A stretch of DNA of 64,000 nucleotides from Crotalaria pallida. Taxonomy: Eukaryota > Streptophyta > Magnoliopsida > Fabales > Fabaceae. Location: positions 4,776,501-4,840,500 of the forward strand of contig CM075650.1 of NCBI GenBank assembly GCA_037953625.1. Reading direction: 5' to 3'. The notes under the pieces were generated by a model. The model had not been told where the DNA came from, ran no database searches, and saw only the letters and a program-made list of their open reading frames with translations. The position numbers and the translations under genes are program-made. This document shows positions 36,370 to 46,303 of the stretch, piece after piece; within the stretch, counting starts at the first letter, position 1, and every line of letters starts with the position of its first letter.

Positions 36370-36751
36370 GACAATATGCCACTCACAAGCTCATCCTCCG
36401 CGACGACATCGACGATGTTCGCTGCGAGGTCCAGATCATGCACCACCTCACCGTCCACTGCAACATTGTGGAGCTCAAGGCTACTTACGAGGATCACCAC
36501 TCCGTCAACCTCATCATGGAGCTCTGCGCCGACGTCGAGCTCTTTGACAGGATCATTGCCAAGGGTTATTACTCCGAACGTGCATGCCGCCGCCAACTTG
36601 TGCTGCCAGATCGTGACGATGGTGCATAACTATCACACCATGGGGGTTATGCATCGGGATCTGAAGCTTGAGAATTTCTTGTTCCTCGGCAAAGAAGAAA
36701 CTTCCCCTCTTAAAACCACTGATTTTGGTCTCTCTGTGTTTTTCAAGCCAG
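36370..36751 (+). pseudogene. Calcium-dependent protein kinase (CDPK) exon, truncated and frameshifted
   Basis: The reading frame gives MHHL, LIMELCADVELFDRIIAKG, then after a one-base shift near 36583 CCQIVTMVHN, the catalytic loop VMHRDLKLENF, and TDFGLSVFFKPG ending at a GT splice site at 36752. This is the first kinase exon of a CDPK. The usual order is broken early: THK runs straight into LRDDIDDV, so the ATP-binding lysine region is missing. Third codon positions are GC-rich, unlike the flanks. Element 2 begins 57 bp into the following intron, and no other exon is seen in the window. Confidence 0.8.
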
Positions 36752-36808
36752 GTAACAGTTTGGTATCTTCACCCTTTTGCATTTGGATTCAAATTGAAAA
36801 TAGCTTAT

Positions 36809-38473
36809 TGTTTGCGTGATTTTCGTCCGACGCCTGCCGAACTGACGATTAAGTGTGGGGAGTGGGTAACGACAGGTTAAATGGTAATCTTGTGAAATGA
36901 ACTTGACCGTATTTTTTTGGTATTTTCGGGTATTGAGCGAAGGTACGTGTAAAACCGGCACCAAGAACACGGTGCGGTGGAAGATTAAAATCGCAGTAAA
37001 GTAAATGGCTTGGAATCGTAAAGGAAAGCGATTAAATTGCGCGATAAGTATATTGCAGGCAATGTAAAGTGCATGGAAACGTAAAGATTTGCATTGAAAT
37101 TAAATGGGTGGAAGGTTGAGGTTCTTTACAATGGCGTTACTCCGTTTGTCTGCTCCGGTGAGACGTTTAGGATTTTAGCCTGATGTGTTAACCTAGCAAC
37201 CGACCCCCGATTACAAACTAAGGACTTCCTATTCATAGGAATCCGAAAACTATTTACAAGCTTACTCGCACGTTCTGCACAACCGCAGAACCCACGTTTT
37301 TGATAACTACCCACTACGCTATCCCCCACGATGTAACTACCCACGTCGTGGTTTGGGCTTAGTGGATGCTTCTGTCGACTCGTGGTGACATCTTTGCTGA
37401 AAACCGCTTCGACTGGCATCGTCTTTCGACTGCAACCTTTGACTCTTGTCTAAGTCTCTTTGTTGCTCGAAGTATTGGCGTTGTTGTGCTCCAGCCTCTT
37501 GGTTTTGAGATGTCATCCGACATCAAGCTCCTTTCGACAGACGGGGCTATCGCTGAAATAAGCCTTCGACCCGCTGTCGGCCTTAGACGCATTCGATTGA
37601 TATTGGTGACATGTAATTCAACTAAACACTGTTTCACCAGCATTCAATCGAAAAACATGCCCCCGACACTTCTATTGGAATGTCGTCAAAGGACTTTTTT
37701 CCTTTAACTCTTTAATAGGAAAGGCAGTCTTGGTCGATCCTAGCAGGACACAAACCTTGACCTATGGGATTACAGAGACCCTTCCAATGGTTATTTATCG
37801 AGTTAAGTGTTTCCTCCAATTCGGAGTCCTTAACATCAACTCAAACCACCGGAAATGGAATCTATGTAATCTCACACGTTTATCCTTTCACTATTCAAGA
37901 GGATAAAGGTGGTATTCGGGGAAGGCATCCCTTCATTTTCCTGTCCTCACCCGAATACCTTAATCTCACATGTTTATCCTTTGATGCACTCGTGTTTATG
38001 TGGAATGTGAATCGCTTTTCCTCTTTCCAGAAACCTTGAAGACATTCTTTAAATTTCTCCATTGTAACTCGTGGCTTTTTCTTGGCAAAAACTGAGGATT
38101 TTATAGCCACAAGTAGCATTAAATGCCTCCATAATTACTTCGCCGTTCCCAATGTTGATTAGACGTTCTTTGTCTCCTCTTTTCTCGTGACACCATCCCT
38201 TCGACACAAACCTCTCGTTTCCGCCTCTTCCATTTGTCGACACACGTTCACGTCCGTTGAGATCACTTTTAAGTCATGCCACTTAAGTACACCTCCCTCG
38301 ACATCACTTATGTTGTCGACACAATATCCTTTTGTCGAAATCTTCCCATGTCGAACTGTACGTACACCTCCTTCGAAGTCACTTTTAAGTAAAACGCTTA
38401 AGTACACTTCCGTCGACGTCACTTATACATCCGACATTCACAACCCTTTGTCGATTTCGATTTTCCGTTAACA
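36809..38473 (-). repeat. 3' LTR of element 2 (1665 bp)
   Basis: TGTT...AACA ends. About 20-25 differences from the other LTR by eye, nearly all transitions. The TATA box of the other copy is altered here: the minus strand reads CTATGAATAGG instead of CTATAAATAG. Confidence 0.85.
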
Positions 38474-38487
38474 GGGGCCCCCCAAGT
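38474..38487 (-). other. Polypurine tract of element 2
   Basis: Minus strand reads ACTTGGGGGGCCCC directly before the LTR start TGTTAACGG. The same tract follows the right LTR at 50793-50806 with one change. Confidence 0.6.
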
Positions 38488-38641
38488 TTTGGTGTGCGAC
38501 GCATCTTTTCGGAGGATACCAAAAGTTGTATCTTTTTGAAATGTCCTTTCATCATTAGGATTCTGGAACGGCGAGTTTATCTTTTTGAACTGACGCTTTC
38601 TATTGGACCATTGTGTTGGTCTCACCCGTCTTTTCACTTCC

Positions 38642-38649
38642 TATTTAAA
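38642..38649 (+). promoter_or_regulatory. TATA box of the antisense PMD gene
   Basis: TATTTAAA lies 106 bp before the ATG, within the internal region rather than in the LTR. The context is conserved in the second copy (about 50960). A CCATTG (CAAT-like) motif is about 35 bp further upstream. Confidence 0.5.
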
Positions 38650-38754
38650 CTTGATCGATAAACATTATCCTCCTTTTATCTTTCCTTGTTTGTCACTGCA
38701 TCCTTTCTTTCTGCTTTGAAAACCTTTTTTCTTCTTCAAAACCCTAACTTCAAA

Positions 38755-41700
38755 ATGGCAATCCAAGGCGTCCATGACCCCGAAATTGATTTGGAAGTCC
38801 CCTACCATGAACGAAGTCTGATCATTCCAGCGACTTCCTTTATCCCTACTGATGGTGTGCCTGTAAATCCTTCTCCTGCTTTTTTGGGCCCTTTAATGAC
38901 TGTAGCAGAGTCTCGTGATCCTGTCATGAGTGCCAACTTCCCACTCTCCCATCCTGATGTGCTCCGTCCCGTGGCGACGCTCAACCCTGTTTACACTTGC
39001 CACTTTGACAAAGAACATTCCCGTAGAGTTCTTAGGAATGTAAAACCATTCCCCAAGATTATCGAGTGGTATGATAGGCTTCGACCTCACAAGAGGGAAT
39101 CTTGGAAAAAGGTCGGTTTCGAAGACCTTCTAATTCTGACAACTTGCAACCTTCATTACGATGACGGACTCTTTGGCGCTGCATGCTATTTCTGGTGCCG
39201 TCGAACTAACTGCTTCCACTTTCGATACGGCATGATGACCCCTACCCTTTTTGATGTTGCTGCTTTGACTAGCCTTCGACCCGATGGGGAACTTCTGACT
39301 GTTGAAAGCAAACCCAACGATGTTGTACAAATTAGTGATGGGTCTTTTGCTTTCAGCAACTATGTCGAGGCGCGCCTGGATGATTATAGGGATAACCCTA
39401 CTATTAGCAATGAAGAACATGTCGAGTTTCTCACAGTGTGGCTAAGTGCTTTTGTCTTTTGCACCAAGTCTCGACAAGTAAACAAATCTCTGGTGCCCTT
39501 AGCCACGATTCTACATGAAGAAAGGCATGTGGCTCTCAGCCAACTTCTCTTGGCGAAATTGTATTCGACAATAAGCCATGTTTCCGACACCATTTGACTT
39601 CACAAACAACAAGTAACCAATGTCGGAGGTCCTACTTGGCTTTTGCACCTGTGGCTGAATGCCATTCTGAAACGTCATATGATGCCAACACACAATAGCG
39701 TTTGTTCTTTTCGGTTCAATTATGGTTGTTTGGCAGCAAATTATGAAGTTCCTGTGCTGTCATCGCGTACCAACACTTTTCTTCATTTCATGAAGATTTT
39801 TGCCAATATTTCTATGTTGTCTGGAGACATCGACTTTTCTCCTTTCGTTGAAAGAGCTATTGGGCCCGACTGGTTTCGTCTTCCCTATCCAGGTTCCAAT
39901 GCTGCAGCAAGACAACTGAATGATGTCCTTTGGGGACATTACTTGAGTCAAAGGGTTTTATTTGGCGGCTTGCCTGACTCTACTGCCTATGAAGAAAAAG
40001 AAATTTTTCTTCATTATCCCAACTGTGTGTCAAGACAATTTGGTCTTTGTCAAGGTCTGCCAGCCCCCATGCTTGCGTCGGTATCCCAAGAATTCCATCA
40101 AGGTCAGTTAATGGACTTTAAATCTTCTTGGAAAACCGTGTTGAATCGGTTCGTGTCGAAGAACCTTGCTTCCCTTAGCCGTTTCAACCTTGTCGGCTTC
40201 ACCCCTTGCTTTTTGGCTAGTCCAAATTTTGTGCGTTGGTGGGAACTGTACTTCAACACTTACCACGTGGCTTACGACATTATTATCGACAGGATGAGTG
40301 CAAGGACTCCATCAGATGTAGCGTCCGACAAAACTGGTAAGAGTACTTAGTCATTTTGTCTTTTTTCTTCTTCTCTTTTCAGCTTTCTTATTTGTTATCT
40401 TCTTTGTAGTGGCCAAGCCGAATCTTATTGACTATTCTGCGGCGATAAAGGCTAATGCCTCAAAGAAAAGAAGTGGTGACCCTTCATCACCCAAGAAACA
40501 AAAGAAACAGCGCCACCATGACCCTATTGATGATTTTGTCGGGTCTAAGAGAACACATAAGGAACGAACAGATCGGCCGTCGAACAAGTCTCATGCCGAT
40601 CTTGAAAGAACTGATAGTTCCCTGGTTCGTCCTCTTTCCAAAAAGCTTCAAGTATCTACCGCTTCATCTGCTCCTCCGATCCATCCTTCTTCACAACTTT
40701 TATCCAAAACTCCATCACAACCACGTCCAAAGGCCATGGGTGTCGTCATCAGAGAGCCGTCTCCCCATGTTACTACTCAAAGGACACATGGTGATGCGGC
40801 GGATCTGTTTGTTGACGTTTCCCGTCACGACCCTCATGCTGGCGAATTTCTTCCAACTCCAACACTCAATCCATTCATGGAAGAGGATTTAGTCGAGGAT
40901 ACCAGCATCCAGCTGCAAAGGCGTCCTGCTCGCCGATACGTGGTTCTTGATGAGTTTTCTTCGGATGAACCTCATGGCGACGTCGCATTTGACCAAACTG
41001 AACGGCTGCATTCCATCGAGGCTTCCATGCAACGGTGTCTTGACGACACTTCTTCTTCAGCCGCAGTTGAAGTTGTTGTTCAAGGCTCTAACCAAGTCGT
41101 TGTCGACATGAGCCTCTTGACATAGATTCTCACGTAGTGGAATCTCCTGTTGCTGCCGTGGACCCTGAGACAACGAATGCATGTGGCCCTTCCTTTGAGG
41201 TATTTGCACATTTACTCATTCACCCTTTGTGTAGCGTTAAAAGATCTTTAACAATCTTGTTTTATTTTCCTTCAGATCCCCAACAACTCAGCCCAAGTTG
41301 AAGGTTTTGACGACATCTTATCAGTTTCTGTTACATCTAATCCTGTTGCCGCCGCTCCTGTTGAAATTCCTTCTTGTACGCTTCCAACTGTTTCCATGGC
41401 TCCTTCGGTTCAGAGCTCCTCCTCTCCTGCTTTTGTCGCTCTTCGAGAATTAAGGGCCAAAGCACGATCTGTTGAGGCGGCCATGACTTATCCTTTGAGA
41501 GAGGCGGAACCGGTTGCGGATCAATTGATGGTGACTTTGAAGAACGTCTGTTGTCGGCCTTTTGATCAATTGCTGGATGATTCTTCTACTATTGAGATCT
41601 TGTCCTCCACCATCACTTCACTTTTGCAAAACCCCACTTTGGCAGATGTAGAATCTAAATTGAATGGGTTGCAGCGATTTGTGAATAATTGGACTGCTGA

Positions 41701-42097
41701 AAGTCCAAAGATTTTGAATGACATCAAAGCCTATGAAGATGTCAAAGCAAATCAAAGCAAAATGGAGACCGATTTCATGGATTCAGAACGGGAGGATGCC
41801 GACTATTCTTCTAAGATTAACACCACACTTCAACAACTGGAAGAGAATGGAGCCAAAATTCGAGAGCTGAAGGAAGAATTGGCGTGTCGGGAACAAGATC
41901 AACTGGACCTGACTCAATACCTGGAATCCGTCAAAACCAACCGTCAAGAATTGGCTGCCAAAGTTGACACTTTGGTGGTGCCTTATCAGCAGATCACGGA
42001 CACTTTGGGTACTTATCTTCAAGGATATAGGACTGGAATCCGACGCAGAGATGCTTTCAACATGGAATGGCGTTCCTTTGGCAATCTTTTTGGATGA
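38755..42097 (+). pseudogene. Antisense plant mobile domain (PMD) gene carried by element 2, three exons
   Basis: Exons 38755-40336, 40410-41199 and 41276-42097 are joined by introns of 73 and 76 bp with GT-AG ends and matching phases, about 1064 codons. The ATG has a good plant context (AAAATGGC). The N-terminal half is a PMD, the aminotransferase-like domain found in MAIN/MAIL1 proteins and in plant transposons (FRYGMMTPTLFDVAALT, GGPTWLLHLWLNA). The middle is polar and low-complexity; the end is a coiled coil (about 41700-42010, IRELKEELACREQ). Two lesions break it: TGA at 39595 where the second copy has CGA, and a shift of one base near 41113 before the second intron. The stop is 70 bp from the pol stop on the other strand. 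Its function in the element is unknown; MAIN/MAIL1 relatives act in silencing and genome stability. Confidence 0.8.
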
Positions 42098-42166
42098 ATT
42101 CTTTTCCTTTATTGTATTTGCTTCTTGTATTTTATTTTCTCTTGTATGGATTCCGCAATTCCTGAA

Positions 42167-43501
42167 TTAATGTATTTCCACTTCTGTCATTGTCGGCTTA
42201 TATTTTTTTAAATACTTGCCGTTAATTGCTTTAATCTTTTTCCCCGTTCCGACATCGACTAATTCGTATGCATTGCCCGAATAAACTCTTAATACTTTAA
42301 ATGGTCCTTCCCACTTTGGTGACCACTTGCCATATTCATTCGAATGCTTGTCGATGGGCAAGATTACTTTCCATACTAATTCATCCTTTAAGAACGACTT
42401 AAACTTAACTTTGGCATCGTAATATCTAGCAATTTTTTCTTTCTGTTGCATGATATTTTCCAACGCCAACAGTCTTTCGTCGTGCACCTCATTTAACTCG
42501 TCGAACATGGCATTCCAATAGTCATTCGTAGGCATTTCATGTTGCCTTTGAAATCGTATTGATTCCAAATTGATTTCGACTGGTAACATGGCCTCGTGGC
42601 CATATGTTATCATATAAGGAGTCGTACCCGTTGCTTCATTTGGGGAATTCCGAATTGCCCACAACGCTGGAGTAAGTGCTTCGTGCCAATTTCTTGGTTT
42701 GCTCTTAATTTGTTTCTTGATGATATTAATAATCCACTTGTTGGCTGCTTCCGCTTGTCCATTGGCCTGTGCATAGTAGGGTGTTGAAGTCAGTAACTTG
42801 ATTCTTCTTGATGCCAAATAACCCTTCAATTTGCTTCCCAAGAAAATAGATGCTTGATCTGTAGTAATAGTCTCGGGAATCCCAAATCGACAAACGATAT
42901 GGTCCTCAATAAAATTAATTACTTATTCTTGTTCAACCTTCACCAGGGGTATAGCTTCTACCCACTTGGTAAAATAGTCGACACCCACCAATATCCTTGA
43001 ATGACCTTTAGAAGAATGAGGGACAATTTCTCCAATCACGTCTAGTGCCCATCCTCTAAAAGGCCAAGGCTTGATAATCGAGTGCAATTCCCCTGCTGGG
43101 ACGTTTTGAATGTAGCCATGTTTTTGGCATTCTTCACACGACTTCGCAAAATTCATGCAATCGGATATCAGAGTAGGCCAGAATACTCTTTGTCTCCTGA
43201 GTATCCATTTCATCTTTTCTCCTGCCTGGTGTGCTCCACATATTCCTTCATGGACTTCCGCCAAGGCTATGAAAGCGTCTTCCTTGTCGAGGCATACCTC
43301 CAAATTGTCGTCGACTGATTTGTGGTACAAGTCACCTCCTAGCAACGTGAACTTGGTTGCTTTCAGCTTCAACCTTCGTTCGACATCGAGGGATGGATCT
43401 GCCAAGTACTCTGCTATGGGTTTCCTCCAATCATCTTCAGATGCTAGTGCGTTCACCATTACTTCTCTCTCATGAGGGGATATAACATTTCTTCGATCCA
43501 T
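42167..43501 (-). pseudogene. Integrase, element 2, one in-frame stop
   Basis: From 43501: H2C2 zinc motif (HEGICGAHQAG, CEEC), core with the first Asp in ALDVIG, YFTKWVEAIP, the second Asp in TTDQAS, the Glu in GQAEAAN, then the C-terminal domain (WEGPFKVLRV, NGKYLKKY) ending at 42167. A single TAA at 42923-42925 breaks an otherwise continuous frame. All three catalytic residues are kept, unlike element 1. Confidence 0.85.
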
Positions 43502-45651
43502 GTCGCTTTGTCCAAAGTCTTCTTGGATATACGGTATCTAGATGCAATTTGGGCCAAATGGTTGGCCTTTTGATTATGACACCTGTATACATGTTCGACT
43601 GAAACATCGTCGAATTGGCGCATCATCTTCCGTGCCATATCACGATATTTAGCCAACTTTGGACTTAAACACTTGTATTCGCCAACCAATTGTTTAATAA
43701 CTAACTGAGAATCTCCTTTGATAGCCACACTTTTGGCTTTTAAAAAGATTAATATTTCAAGGCCGATTAAAATAGCCTCATACTCAGCTTCGTTATTCGA
43801 ACATTGATATTTAAGGTTGAACATGAATTCCGTAGGAATTCTTTCAGGGGATATGAGTAGTATTCCAACTCCTGCCCCTTTCTTATGTGATGATCCATCA
43901 AAATACATCGTCCAAGGCCTTAAGCCGACAACATTAACAGACAAAGCCATGTCTAAACACGGGTTATCCGCCAAAAAGTCGGCTACCACCTGACCTTTGA
44001 CGGCTTTTAATGGTACATATTGAAGTGAAAATTTAGTTAACGCTAAAGTCCATTTACCAATCCTGCCATGTATGATTGGCTTGGATAACATGTACTTAAT
44101 CACGTCAGACTTTGACAAAACTAAAACATGGAAACTTTTCATATAATGTTTAAGTTTTGTACAAGAGAAATAGAGTGCCAAACATAGTTTTTCTATTGCA
44201 CTATACCGTGTTTCGGCGTCATTTAACACTCTACTCAAATAAAATACAACCCTTTCTACACCATTTTCATTTTCTTGAGCTAACATACTTCCTATAGTGT
44301 AATCAGAGGTTGATATATACAATTTTAAAGGAAAACCTGGCTGAGGCGGCATCATGACTGGTGGTGTTGATAAATATGTCTTCAAGTCATCAAACGCCGC
44401 TTGTTGTTCCGGTCCCCATTTAAAATCTTCCTCCCGCTTCAACTTTACGAGAGGTGCAAAGGCTCTAGTTCTTCCCGACAGATTTGATATGAACCTTCTC
44501 AAATAATTCACCTTGCCAAGGAATGACTGAACCTCTTTCTTATTTGTCGGAGGAGATGCTTCTATGATCGCCTTGGCTTTATTCTTGTCGACCTCGATGC
44601 CGTTTCTGTGGACGAGAAACCCCAAAAACTGACCAGCAGTAACTCCAAAGGTGCATTTAACCGGATTCATCCTTAGTTTGTGCTTCCTCATTCTAATGAA
44701 TGCCTTTTCCAGGTTTTCCAAATGCCCCTCTTGAGTATCTGACTTAATCACCACGTCATCGATGTATACCTCCAAGAACTTGCCAATCATATCGTGAAAA
44801 ATCAGGTTCATTGCCCTTTGATATGTTGCTCCTGCATTCTTGAGTCCAAACGGCATCATTACCCATTCAAAGGTTCCTAGCGCTCCTGGACATCTGAACG
44901 CCGTCTTCGACACGTCTCCTTCGGCAATAAAAATCTGATTATAACCTGAAAAAGCATCCAACAAACTCATTACCTTATGGCAGGATGCTGAATCTATCAG
45001 CATGTCAGCTATCGGCATCGGGTATTCGTCTTTTGGTGTGGCACTATTTAGATCCCTGAAATCAACACAAAGTCGCATTTTTCCATTCTTCTTTACCACA
45101 GGGACTATATTTGCCATCCATTCGACATACCTTGTCGTTCTGATGAACTTGGCTTTCAACAATCTTTCGATCTCATCTTTAATTTTGAGAACTACATCAG
45201 GTGCGAACCGTCGAACTGCTTGTTTAATTGGCTTGTGATCAGGCCGTAAGGTCAGCCTATGTTCGACTAATTCTCTGTCGAGTCCCGGCATGTCCTCGTA
45301 CTCCCAAGCAAAACAATCTTGGTTCTCTTTGATGAGATCAATGAGTTTCTGTCGGAATTCTTCCTCTAACAACGCACTTACATAAATTGGTTTCGGCTTT
45401 TCAGCCGTTCCCAAATTAACCTCATCTCTGGGATCCTCACTGATGAATCGAACTTCTTCATCTGTCCATCCTCTTTCGAATCCCAAAAGACTATCATCTA
45501 CAATACAATCCTGGAATGCACCTGTCTGAATAATGCATTGCATTCTGTCGGCCACATAGGCCGACAATCTTTCTAACTGTCGATCAACCATTAGTGCTGG
45601 TCGAAGGCCGCTGCTCAACGACCTCGTCCATTTCGACAATTGCAACTCCAT
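43459..45651 (-). CDS. Reverse transcriptase, RNase H and archaeal-type RNase H, element 2 (730 codons, uninterrupted)
   Basis: Contains CVDFRDLNSATPKD, LLDAFSGYNQI, MPFGLKNAGATYQR, catalytic YIDD, RNase H ending GQVVADFLAD, and a second RNase H (MYFDGSSHKKGAG, NNEAEYEA, KGDSQLV). The frame differs by one base from both the protease frame upstream (overlap 45584-45651) and the integrase frame downstream (overlap 43459-43501), which share one frame with each other. No stop occurs in 2.2 kb, while neighbouring gag and integrase are cut by stops. It reads as part of one polyprotein with two offsetting shifts, either mutations or less likely recoding. Confidence 0.85.
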   Translation of the reverse strand: MELQLSKWTRSLSSGLRPALMVDRQLERLSAYVADRMQCIIQTGAFQDCIVDDSLLGFERGWTDEEVRFISEDPRDEVNLGTAEKPKPIYVSALLEEEFRQKLIDLIKENQDCFAWEYEDMPGLDRELVEHRLTLRPDHKPIKQAVRRFAPDVVLKIKDEIERLLKAKFIRTTRYVEWMANIVPVVKKNGKMRLCVDFRDLNSATPKDEYPMPIADMLIDSASCHKVMSLLDAFSGYNQIFIAEGDVSKTAFRCPGALGTFEWVMMPFGLKNAGATYQRAMNLIFHDMIGKFLEVYIDDVVIKSDTQEGHLENLEKAFIRMRKHKLRMNPVKCTFGVTAGQFLGFLVHRNGIEVDKNKAKAIIEASPPTNKKEVQSFLGKVNYLRRFISNLSGRTRAFAPLVKLKREEDFKWGPEQQAAFDDLKTYLSTPPVMMPPQPGFPLKLYISTSDYTIGSMLAQENENGVERVVFYLSRVLNDAETRYSAIEKLCLALYFSCTKLKHYMKSFHVLVLSKSDVIKYMLSKPIIHGRIGKWTLALTKFSLQYVPLKAVKGQVVADFLADNPCLDMALSVNVVGLRPWTMYFDGSSHKKGAGVGILLISPERIPTEFMFNLKYQCSNNEAEYEAILIGLEILIFLKAKSVAIKGDSQLVIKQLVGEYKCLSPKLAKYRDMARKMMRQFDDVSVEHVYRCHNQKANHLAQIASRYRISKKTLDKATWIEEMLYPLMREK

Positions 45652-46222
45652 AGTTTTCCATTAAGCACTTATCTACTATGGGTTTCTGAAAGTTTTCTGC
45701 ATCAAGTCGGATCGGCTTAATGCTGGGATTGTAAACTTTGAAGTCCACATGCATCTGTTGCATGTAGCATGGGCTGTCATCTGCTGGAATCACCTCCACT
45801 TTATTTTCCCGATTCCACAGAACTAACTTCTGATGGGCCGTTGACGGTACGGCCCCCACAGCATGGATCCAATCCCTTCCTAGCAACAGATTGTAACTAG
45901 CCTTAGATGAGACCACCACAAACAAAGTATTTCTTATCACTGATCCCACCTCGACTTTTAGCATTGTCACACCATGTGACTGAGCAATTTTTCCAGTAAA
46001 ACCAACCACAACCACGTTTGTCGGAATTAAGTCCGATTCTGCTTTTTCCATCCTTTTAAACACATTCCAAGGCAAAACATTAACAGCGGCCCCTCCATCT
46101 ACCAAAACTCGATTTAGGGGCTTCCCGTCAACAATGGCCTTAATGTGTAAAGGTCTTAAGTGTTCTCTCTTACTTTCTTCCAACGGTTCAAATTGAGCAA
46201 TGTGACCTATGTTGACCTCCAA
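45584..46222 (-). pseudogene. Aspartic protease region, element 2
   Basis: Active-site motif VLVDGGAAVNV and the later SYNLLLGRDWI box identify a retroviral-type protease that cleaves the polyprotein. The frame is continuous with gag (48283-46304) apart from a TGA at 46304-46306. It ends at 45584, where the RT frame, shifted by one base, takes over. Confidence 0.8.
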
Positions 46223-46303
46223 ATGAAGTTGATCTAAAAGGAAAAGACATTCGAGGAGGCCTGGTACTTCATCGCTGAGATATGAATCATCTGAATCATC
46301 ACT

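Noticed and set aside
37126..38637. Many ORFs inside the left LTR of element 2 (repeated at 49508-50956)
   Set aside because: LTR sequence. The same frames recur in the other LTR because it is a copy, so recurrence is not evidence of coding.
40455..40892. 145-residue ORF overlapping PMD exon 2
   Set aside because: Wrong frame relative to the spliced PMD model and compositionally odd.
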